Positions 49,101 to 61,100 of a stretch of DNA of 64,000 nucleotides are shown here, piece by piece. The position numbers and the translations under genes were made by a program. Where the stretch lies: assembly GCA_916610825.1 (NCBI GenBank), contig OU744454.1:955001-1019000 (forward strand), given 5' to 3'. Source of the stretch: Haliclystus octoradiatus (lineage: Eukaryota; Cnidaria; Staurozoa; Stauromedusae; Haliclystidae). Numbering within the stretch: position 1 is the stretch's first letter; every line of letters begins with the position of its first letter. Under the pieces are notes generated by a model. It did not search any database. It was not told the DNA's origin and worked only from the letters and a program-made list of their open reading frames with translations.

Positions 49101-52100
49101 AACAAAGTTATAATGGAAGAAAAAGTTCACATTTTAGAACAATGTAAAACGAATAATGAATTAAAGTTAACAGAGTTAACATCTATTAATAATGGCATCA
49201 GAGAGGCTTTGAATGAATTTAGTAAACAAAATTCACATTTACATCAATCTCTAGATGAAAAACAAGATAAAATAATTGAAATGAATAAACAATTAGATAA
49301 TAGTACAACTGTGGCAGAAGTTAAAGATAAAAATATCTTGGATTTAATGGAACAACTTAACGAGACAAAGTCTAATTTAGAAAAGCAAATGATTGTATCA
49401 AACGAGAAAATACTGTATACTAATAACATAGAGGCGCAACTTGCAGAGAAAACAAAGGCAGAGTCTTTAGTGATTGAAGAACTTTCTGAAGTGAAAATAC
49501 AATTGGAGAAATCTTTGTGTCTAGTCAAAGATCAAAACATTGCGATTGAAGAGCTGGAAAATCGTTCAGTGGCATCGCAAAAATCTACTGAAGTTGAAGA
49601 AAATCAAGTTCATGATCTAAATATTCAAATTGAAACATTAACTTCAAAACTTGGTGAGTTATAATGAATCCTACATTATTTAACTAAATATGTTCTGTTA
49701 TGATTGTCAACTTCAGATGTTTTATCTTTATCTATACGGCCTTAATAGTAAAAATTAAGCAAAATAAACACTGTAGATTGATGCACAGCGGTATTATCGT
49801 TCTGAAGCTCTAAATTGATACAATAGCTGTTGACATTGCACCTTGAACACTTTGGAATAGTTTTGGCGTATTCTGCGGCAAGTTTATTTTTGTGGCAGCT
49901 CATTTTTAAAAGTAACTCAAGAAAACGTTTAATAGTGACGTCACAAATTGTTTATGAAGTGTTCATGTAAATTTGAGCAGTTTCACGTTCATGACGAAAC
50001 TGTTCATGAACCCACAAGAAAATGTTCCTGATCGGTTCATGAAGCTCAATTTAGATGTTCATGAGTTAGGCAATTGGCTCCTATTATGTGATTGATTTAA
50101 TTTGTTTAGTGGAGCTAGAATCTACATGCTCAAGCAAAGAAGAAAAGCTTACAAAGTTGAAGAGTGTGGCTATCAAGGCAAAACGGGAATACGAAACAAT
50201 GAAAACTCAGGTATGCGTAGATCACAACAAGCACAAATGTTTACAATTCATCTTGAAAGCTACCGTATGTGTCTTGTCTCTCCTGGTAATGTTTTGTTGG
50301 TGCTATTAATTGTTAGGTTGTTCCAAAGTTAAATTTAAAATTGGAAGAATTGGAGAACAAATGCAAAGATACCGAAGACGATGCCAAGGTATGCAGGATT
50401 CTACTGAGTTGCTCTTGTGAGAGTAATTAATACCTCTGTAATTTATACTGTGTATGGTTTCAGGCTAGACATTCTTGTCAGATAACTTTTGTTAGTCAGA
50501 AATGTTTAGGTTGTTGAATCTATATGCCAATCTATATGAGCAAATAGTTGTTCTAGTCGATAACGCACCTGTGAATTTGGATTTCATATTTTCAATGTTT
50601 TGAACTCATGTCATCATGCTTGAAAGTACGTCCATTTAGATAACTTTGTTGCATTTCTTCAGAGTTATGATAAAATATTCAATCACAGAAGACTTTCAAT
50701 CTGGACACAGTTCCGGGAGACTAAAACCTTTACAACACCCTTTCCATTTTAATTAAAAAATATATAGAGATTTTGAATGGCACGCTGTTTTGATAATCTA
50801 CTTTATTGATTTATTTGGTATAAACATAAATAAATAACATTCATTCCAACATGCTTTTTCTCTTTTAGATCACCAATGATAAATTTATTCAGCTGAAGAG
50901 TGACTTTGATGCCACAAATGAAAAGTAATTTCCAATCATTTGTTTGATACTTTATTATAGACTTTTCCTCTTGTGTTAATTTTAGTATAAATTCTCTGTT
51001 TTTATCAATAGAAACTCTGGACTGGTTAATCAGACAACGCAACTTGTTGAGCAATGCAAGGTAGACATATACAGCCATTGAAAACTCATCTGTTTTTATT
51101 TACATTTCTAATTTAGCTACATATTTGGAATACGCTTCTAGCATTTATTTTCATCTTGATAAGATCATATGATATTTGAAGTTGGAGTGGATATTCAAGT
51201 CAGGATCCCCATACCAAACAGCGCTACATTCCAAAACATCTTAACATAGAAAAGAGAGTTCCTTCAAACGAATGCACGCTAAGAACTCTTCGGATTCTCA
51301 ATAAAAATGTAGGAAAGAGTGTCATTAGAATCACCATGTTTTGATCCATGTCTTAATTATTTGGCTTGCTGTTTAATATACATAATGTATTTACGTCATA
51401 ACCTGATATTGTTCGCAAGAGATCTCCCCATTGTCCTCACCCATCCAGTACACTAATGCGGATTATTCATTCCTATTACATACTTAATAAATGTGAAAAT
51501 CAATTTAATTTAGATAATATTTCATAGAATTAACTGCAAGTTATGTTAATTGAATTTCTGTACCGTAAATGTTACTTTTAATTTCAATGATTTCATGTAT
51601 TGTTTTCAGGATCTTCAACAACTGCTTTCAACTAGAAATGAAGAATTGATCTCTATTACAAATCAATTGAAAAACTCAACAGATGAAAATAAGAAACTGC
51701 TTCTAAAACTAGATGAAGTAAGTTAATTAATTTACTAATGATGTGTTAAACCATTTATGAAGCACTAGTATCAAATAAGAATTTTGGGGTTTTTACTTAA
51801 TGATCATAACTTTATGTAAAAAAGGCACTGATTGATGGAGATTGCGTCAACTGATATGCAATTACACTGTGGCAGAGTTTCCGCACAGGTAGGTCTGGGT
51901 TTGATTCCTTGTTGGTGACTATCGATTATTTATTTGTATGTGAATGTGTTACTGTCCCCCGCCGCTCACTATGACCCCATTGATAGACATTGACTATAAA
52001 ATACAATATTATTAATTATATTAAAAATATTATGCCATGACGTATCAATGACATCCCATGGCAACCGATAAGATGTTATAAATTTCTCATATTCTTCCTT

Positions 52101-55100
52101 CTGTCTTTGCCTATGTGGAATTGACTAATAATCCTCATTTACCATATGAATTTCTTGTTTGGGATTGGGTTGTTCTAAGTCCCGGTTACCCACTCTGCCA
52201 CTCACACGAATGAGTTACCCCTCATACTTTATGAACAATCGAATTTTGATTGAAGTTGAAATCTATTTTATTTATTTAGGCATCAAAACTTGTTCTTGAA
52301 TTTAATTCAACAAAGGAATCTCTTACAAAAGCACAAGAAAATATTGAATCTCTAAATAAGGTATTAAATACAAGATTGAATAGGGAATGATAGTCATAGA
52401 TTAGACAAATAAAGTTGAGCTATTCCAGCTTTAAATCCATGACAATATATATAATTGAAAATGGTCAAAGATTAAACATTTATTTTGACGATATATATAT
52501 ATGTGTATGATTTGAATTTCATACGAAATTGATTTTCTTATGATTTAACAAGTTTCTCAATCTGATCTGAACCAAATATCAAAATCTTGAACTTGGCAGG
52601 GAAAACAAACTGATCCAAAACTTTCCGTTAAAACTATTAAAACCAAAAGTTTAAAATGAAACTTTAGCTCAATTTTCTCTTTAAAATCCAATCAAACCCC
52701 TGCAGACAATCTGATCTGATCCTAATGATAAAGATTCAATCCTAATACAAAAAGAAGACTGAATCTGTACTTGGAATTTAGTCTACACATCACTTGTGTT
52801 GGAAGTCTCTTGCAGGATATAGCCATACACATTTACTTAGAGATTATGATTTTTATTTGACCTTTGAGAAATTCCTTGCGACCATAACATGAACTGTTCA
52901 TAAACTTTCACGAAATTTCACATTCATGAACCAGTTCATGAATCATTTCATTGGCTGTTCATGAACTCTTAGCTAGTGTTCATGAGCTGTTAATGAACGC
53001 ACAAAAAATGTTCATGAACTGTTCAAGAACTCCTGGATTTTTTTCAGAGGGACAGTGTCCATTGAAAGTAGTTACGTTACAATCATAGATTTCAACAGGC
53101 TTGAGCAATTTCAGAAGAAATTTAATAGTTTTCTGATTTATAAGCAAAACAAAACCCAGACAAAAATGGTTTAGGATTCTGGAAGACTAATGCTTTTCGT
53201 CTGATAATCTTGTTTCTATTTTCACAGGACACGCAACAATTGAATCTGCTACAATTAGAATTAGATGACTCGCAGCGTACTGTTAATAATTTACAGCAGA
53301 AACTAAATGACAGGGAGAAATCACTTGAAGAAAAAACATCAAAACTGAACGAACATCAATCACAAGTAGAAGTACTGAGTTCTGAAGCAGGTATTGATTA
53401 GATTGTGTTTGAGATTTACGCAAACATCTTGTTTGAATTAAAGAAATTTGATTAGTTGATGGACAATCATTAACCGATTCATGAACGTAAAATTGAAAAT
53501 TACCCACCTGAAATGTTTGTGAACATTTGAGTACAGTAGAACTCGGTTAATGTCCCCTCTCTTAATTTCCCACCTTGTTTAATATCCCTGCATGGAACTG
53601 ATTTCTAGTTTCAATTCTCCATACAGTCAAACATGTTATAACTGTCACCTCTATACAGCGGCCACCTGTCTACAGTGGTCACTCTTGCAAAGTCTGAAAT
53701 ATTATTTTCTATTGAATCAAACCTGTATATAAAGGCCACCTGTCTATAGTGGTCAATTTATCTACCTCTCATAGATGGCCGTTATATACAGGTTTCACTG
53801 TACTAACTCTCATATTCCTACCTCGCTTAATGTCCCGCTTTTCATCCGTACCAGAGGGGGGATATTAAGCAAGTTCGACTGTAATTTCACGTTCATGAAC
53901 TCATGGACTTTTTAACAGGGGTGATCCTCAATCTATTAAATCAAACTATTTCAGAAAGCTTATCATTCAATCAACCAAATTTCAAATGTCAAACAGGTTG
54001 GATCCTGTTATGTATTGAGATTCCATGCTCTCTGAATTATAATTCATTTAACATAACGTCAGAATTGGCATTATTTGATTGGTGTTGCCATGAGAACAAT
54101 TAAGTAATATGGTTACAAAAAACATTGAGTGTATAAAGATCAGACGCTATCGCATTGCTGATTGAGAGCAAAAGTCGTATTGTGTAGCTGATTGAGGTCA
54201 ACGCTTATTTAATTTGAGGGGCCATGATGTTTTCATTAGTATTATTAAATCATTTTCTTTTTGTTTGAAGAGGAACGAAAGAATAATATTACTCAACTGG
54301 AAGAGAAAATTGCAAAATTAAAATCAATGGTAATGAAAGGAAGAAAAGATGTTAAAGAAGGCGAGGAGAAAGTAAGTAAGACAACAATCATAAAGTAGAC
54401 AAGTAATTTAGATTGTACCAGCCTAACAGAATATGATTGTTAGCAATATGAGCTGATTTTCTATCTTAAGTGCTACACACACTTCTGATCATTACGCCCT
54501 TCAAAAGGTGGTCATTGACGGTATAAACTCATGTCAAACGCAACGCTGTAGATAGATATCTAGAGACTTATTGTTGGTCTACCTTGATTTCAAGGTAGTC
54601 ATGTATAATTGATTTAAAGCCCTTGGTTTTGAAGTAATGCATTTAACAATGTCTGTATCTAGACATTCTCATTGCCTTACAATGGTATCTTAATCAGAAT
54701 GAATTAGAATAAATTAATTGAAGAAAAAAGTAAGTTATAAAATTGTAATTGTAAGTTAATAGGTAACAGTATTTTTACTATGGTTTTTAATAATTGTAAT
54801 GCAAATTTAAACATTTTGGAAATATAAATTATTACAGTAATATTATTATTCCATCTGCAATAAGAATGGGAACAATTTAGGTTTCCACGTGAAATGTTTC
54901 AGCTGACTGTCTTTTGATTTATAATAGAGCCACGATCAACAACTGTTAATTGAAGAACAGAGCAAACAACTTGAGAATTACAAATTTGAAATTGAAAGTA
55001 GCAAGGTAACATGATTTATTTCAATTTCTTACTATTTTAATTTAATAAGATTGACAACATATGACTAAATATTGTGCAACCAGAGTCATATTGCATCGAT

Positions 55101-58100
55101 CTGAATTGTATTTTTCATTCTTTGAACTAATAATTCTGAACGCAAAATCTTTCAATTCTTTAAAGTAGATTTTACGATAAAATTGTAGATAATTATCCTT
55201 GTCATTTCTAATGTGCAAAGTGTTACAATATATATAACTCTATTTCATTAACATCAGTTTTATGTGTAGCTAATTTATAGTATATTTATAGGGAGTTAAA
55301 CATGCCCCACGAAAACATTTACTAAGTTTCATGTAACTGTTCATGAACATTACGAAAATTCATGAAGATTTCATAAAAATTATTGATTAATGATGGCCTG
55401 TTTTCATGAACCTTTTCACATCAACATTTCATGAACTGTTTGTAAAAATTGCCATTTCAAAAGTTCATAACCCATTTTCAAAGAGGATTTTTCTTCTGTT
55501 ACATGTGTAATACATGTGTGTTGTGTTTCATATGATAATTTGTTGGATAAAATGGTCATGGTTTCAACCCTACAAACAGGTGGTCTATATTTAAAGGGAA
55601 AGCAACATCATGTTGATTATAATTTCAGGTTCTACTTGCAAAAATTATGGCTGATAATGAGATGCTCAATCTTCAGGTTGGTATTTCATTTGGAATTCAG
55701 ACTATTTGGACCCTTATAAACTCTAGTTCTTCCTTGTTGCTCATTATTATCCATTACAAATAACCTAGATATTCTTAATTTCGGACTAGTTTTGAAATTT
55801 AATTTTTCATGTCTGAAATAGATGACTGATCATGATCGCAGTTTTAGTGAGCCCCATATAGCTTACAATTGTCACCGAGCACTACTACTGGCACCAAAAC
55901 GATGAAAAAAGCTTGAAATTTCATGGCGTTTTAATGTCATTTTCATATTTTGATATCGTGAATATGAATATTTTCATGGTTTTCAAACTTTTTCATGGCT
56001 TAAAAATGTTGTGATTTTCACTTCTTCACATTTCCATGACATTTTCATTGTTTTGGTGTTGGTACGTAGTACACTATTGTACAATGAAACATTTTAAATC
56101 ACTGCAATCTATCAGATGTAGACAGACTTTTATATGGCATTCATAAACATTAAAAAATATCAAGATATTTCCTAATGACTCCTGATATAAAAATATGATA
56201 ACAAACGATGTAAGTCATTGTGTGCGTTGAGTTGATCATATTATTAATCTTGAATCACACAGCAGCGTTAAACCAAGTCATCAGCGTTTTTTCCAGTTGA
56301 TTGGAGAACAAATATTGCACAATGAAGTGGTACTGTGATAGTGTGATGTGGAAGTCTTCTGCTGTTAGGTCAATTATTATATATTATATACTAAATAATA
56401 AGTATATGTGATGAATTGATGTGTTTCATGTTGATCTTAGATGCGTAGTGCAGCTGATAGCCATCAAACTAATTATGTAACGCTAGAGCAAAGTCTTCAA
56501 AAAGCACTTGATGACCTTTCAACAACACAAAAAGAATTGGAAACTTGCAAATCTGAGTATGATAATTACAAGGTAAGAAATAGCTCCGCTACGCTCGGAC
56601 TCATGGTGAATGATATAATAATCAAAATAAACAAATTGAAATCAAATTCAATAGAATATCAAATCAATCAAATCATCATGCAAAGAAAAATCAAATCAAA
56701 TCAAATTCAAAAAAGTAAATCAATCCAATCGAATGATATAAAAATCAGATCAAACAAAAAAATCAACTTCAATCAAATAAACAATCAAATAAAATAAAAT
56801 AAATTAAAACAAAAAAATCAGAGCAAAATAAAATTAATCAAACTAATATAATAATTATTGTATCAGTTACATTAATAAAATAAATAAAAAACTTGAGATA
56901 GATGTTAAGAATGGAATAATAAAATAAAAGTTGGAAAAAGTAAAAAGAAATTAGAGTGAAACTATCAGAAAAAAAAAATCCAAATAATAAATCAAATAAA
57001 AAAAGGAAAAAATGATATTGCCGTTAGATTGGACCCCAACCCGCATGCGCAGGATACAGACGCTCCACCCCTACACCAAACCAAGATTAAAGATTTTTAT
57101 GGATTTTTACTACTTATGTGAGTTGTACATGACGTGCGAAGTTGCAGGTACAGGTCGCAGCAGAATTAAAACATTTTAATAAAGAACTTTAAAGAATGTC
57201 AAAAACAAATAACTATGCAAACTATTACTACCAGAAGAATATTATTTCTTACTATTTATACTAGGGGCCTAGCGCAATTTTATGGCGTACAGAAAATGAT
57301 GTGAAAATTTCCCTTCAGAGTATCGCCTTATTGTTGTTGCATGGACAAACTGGTTTACATATAGTCTTTACAATATCTTCCAAATAAAACCATAACGATT
57401 GGCTTAGCAGTTTAATGTAATAAATAACTTCAGAAAACAATATAAACAATAAATATATAATACTGTCTTGTCTAAGCCCTCAAACAAATGATGAATTGTC
57501 GGTTTAAAAATTCTCATGGTCAAAACACAACAAAAATTATCTTCGAAGTTTCACCTCAAATAGTGATGTTACAGAACGATTAAAACCTTTCCTTAACCAT
57601 TTCAAATGATGAGAAGAAGAAAACAATCATGTGTTCTACCGATGAAGAGATAATCACGATGTAAACTAATCCAGGAGTATTAGAAAACAATTCAATTAAT
57701 AATGCAATTGTAATCTCGCTAAGCTGCGAGTCGACCATCATGGCCGCCATCTGAAAATTTTAGTAAAATGTCACCTGAATGAAAACGCTCCCAACTGTGA
57801 TTCCAAAGGCAATGCTAGAATCTGAACAATGACTCAGTGAAGTCTAGGCGGATATTGCACAATCACTAATTGTCTATGTATTGTACACCAAAATCGCGTT
57901 AACGGTCACAATCACGGTGGCCATGTGTGAAAACGTAGTCGCAGCGTAATATATAAATCGCGCCCATAATCACGCTTTCGTAACCTTGATTTACCTTATT
58001 TTTATAAACCTGATAGCATAGACTCATGGATACTCCGTAACCATGAGTCAATAAAATCAATGTTAACACTCCAATGCTACAACTACAGTGTAGCAGTATC

Positions 58101-61100
58101 ACTATGCTGTTTCAGTAGAATCTATGCTGCAAAGGATGCCTCAAGGCTTTTCTAAATGAACCATAGAAAAACCACAACATCAGAAAAAGGTTCAATGCGT
58201 ACCAGCCCCGAGGTTTATTTCTAAAACCGTAGGGTCTGTGAACTAATGTGTGATTCTCAGCCCATTGAAAATAGCACCTATATAAACTTGGTAAATTATT
58301 CATACTCCAATTCACACACTGTCACAAAACATCAATTGTCATAAAATCACAACTCTTCGTCAAACACGTCATAGTTATCAGCGGCGACAATGATCTTAAT
58401 GATAAGACAACGTAATACATAAATTATATCCCAAACTCATGTGAACTTGTTGGGCTAAAAATCACACATTAGTTCACAGACCCTATGGTTTCAGAAACAA
58501 TCATGAGAAGGTTTACACATGTAAAGTTGTCTGCTGTAAAAAAGCCAGTTTTCACTTACCCTCGCATATTCTATATAATCAGCTGATTAATATTAAGTTA
58601 ATATCTCACTTTTCATCTGTGCCATATTAATTAAGGGGAAGTGGAATTGCCCACATTGATTTGTAAGCAATGTGGCCATTGAAAGGATCAAGTTTCTGGT
58701 AATTACCTTAAATATTGTTTATTGTTTAGATACGGGCTCGCAATGTTTTGAAGCAGCAGAAAATGAAGCAGAAGGAATCTGAGACAACTGTGGACGATGA
58801 AGAGAAGTATGTCTTTGTGAATTTATTGTAATGTTTCTAAGTTGATACCTTAGTTTTGATGGATTACCATACTTTCCCATAGAAAACTTGTACATTATAA
58901 GGTTACCACACACTTGCCGTGTTTGTATTTCTATTTACTACACGAGGAATGTTGGAAAGACAATAATGCTTTCATTCTGCCATTTCCAAGTGTAGTAAAT
59001 ATGAATATAAACACTTGCAAGCGCGTGGTAACCCTTTTCTAAAATAAACTAATTTCATAATCAAGTTTGTTTATATTGCGGAAGGTCGTTTGAATCTTGA
59101 ATTAGTGATTTAAAATTAAATTTTTGACTTTGACTTACTGAAATGTCAATGTTTTGACTTACTGAAATGTCCTTGGATCAAATTATAACTTCACAACGTT
59201 ATTCTTTTCTAAATAGAGACAGCTTTATTGATATTATTTCTTTAGTAATACATTGCAGTTTCCTATTCTTCTTCAACTTTAAGCGTCTGACAAAGTTTTA
59301 TCGAGAAATTTCCATGGGGATTTTTGAAAATGTTTATCTTTGAATTTCCAAACACATGGACCAATCAATCAAATTGCAGGATTACATTTGATTATGACGT
59401 CACATTTTAGAAATACGGTTCATAGATGTTGTGAACAGATCGAGGACAGCCTATAAATAAATTGATCAATAGTTCATGAACATGCACTACCGACACCAAA
59501 TCCACAAATGAAAACCACAAATTTTTAAAACCATGAAATCATCCATATTCACCATGTTAATATGTGAAATTGTCATGAAAACGCCATGAAATTTCACACT
59601 TCTTTTTTTCATGATTTTTGGTTTCAGTAAAATGATGATACTGCCCAAATTGAACAGGGTTGTGAACATTGAAGCATGTGGGACAGGTTCATATCTTAAT
59701 TGATTTCCTTTTCCAGAACTCAACTTGAACATAATTTAGCAACAATGAAACAACAACTTGATGACACCAGGTGAGAGAATGAATGCTGTTCAAGACATAA
59801 ATTGCATTTAAACAAACTCATATTGAACAGTACCAAGTCTTGTTTGAAACAATGTTGAAGTATACAATCTCGTTTTCCAATATTTTTAGATGTGAACTTG
59901 CTTCAGTTAATTCAGACCAAGAGGTATTAGAAGGTGAACATCAACGTTTACAGCTTTTACACAAAATGTTAGAAACAAGGTTCAATGAAGCAACACAAGA
60001 TTGGCAGAGAAGGTAACAAATATATACTACCTTCTTCTTCTCAAGTTTATTAATGATGTTGCTATAGTAATGCAGAAAATTAACTTTGAAATTTAGACTC
60101 ACTGATGTTGAAGTTGCAGCTGAATCTGCACAGTCTGGTCTTAAAGAACGCCTTGGATTGCTTGCAGAAGATCGTGTCAAGGTGAAAGAATGCCATCAGG
60201 TAGGATTATATTCATAAGCCAAATGTTTTCATCTTTTCAAGCAATTTCAAAAAATCAGGTTATAAAATATATATGGTATATAGTATTGTTGAAAGACATT
60301 TTCAAAAAGTCCTTGATTTTATCAGAGCAGAACTTCCTAGCAGCACCATATATACACTTACAGTCGTAACATTTCGATAGATGTAATAGTTAGTTGGGTA
60401 GCTCATTAAGTCATTGCTCATCGTCTTTGAAGCCCTCAAACATTTTATTCTGTTTAAATGTCATGACCTGGCCTGATACTCCTGCCAGTGGAGTGAAATG
60501 TTTGTGTAGTTAAATGACCAGAACTTAAAGGGGAAACATTGATCAATGATCCCTAAAACTTAGTTTTGAAATAGTCTTAGCGAATTTCAACAATCATGGA
60601 TTCAATTTTCTGACACAGAAACAATACGAATGACAACCGCAAACTTGCAGCATACACATGTGTGAGTCTAAGTGTGTAGCACCATCGGTCATTTTTGCTC
60701 CTTTAATTTTCAAAACGGTTAACTTTATTATTTTCAGTTTGAGATTGAAGAACTAAAGCGGCAGCTATCAATGGCATCTCTGAGGCAATCTTTGTCATCT
60801 CCGCCTGGTCAATCAAAGGAAAGTGATTTAGATGCATCTTCATCAGATATTGATATTAGTGACACATTGTCACAACGACGTTCTTCTACGCCAAACAATC
60901 TACATATACCATTATCAATTAAAAACACTGCTATCATCGAACGCCAACAAGGAGAGGTAACTGTTTTATATTACCCTGCAGAGTAAATAAATGTATCATA
61001 TCTCTTCTACTGAAACGACTTCATGGGCTCACTTTTCATTTTTTGTTTCTGCGTTTCATAATATATACAGTCATTTATTTTATCATTTTGCAACAAACTG

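Noticed and set aside
56441-56797. 118-codon ORF continuing past the GCC2 exon
   Set aside because: The real exon ends at 56572 at a GTAAGA donor; the rest is read-through into A-rich simple sequence.
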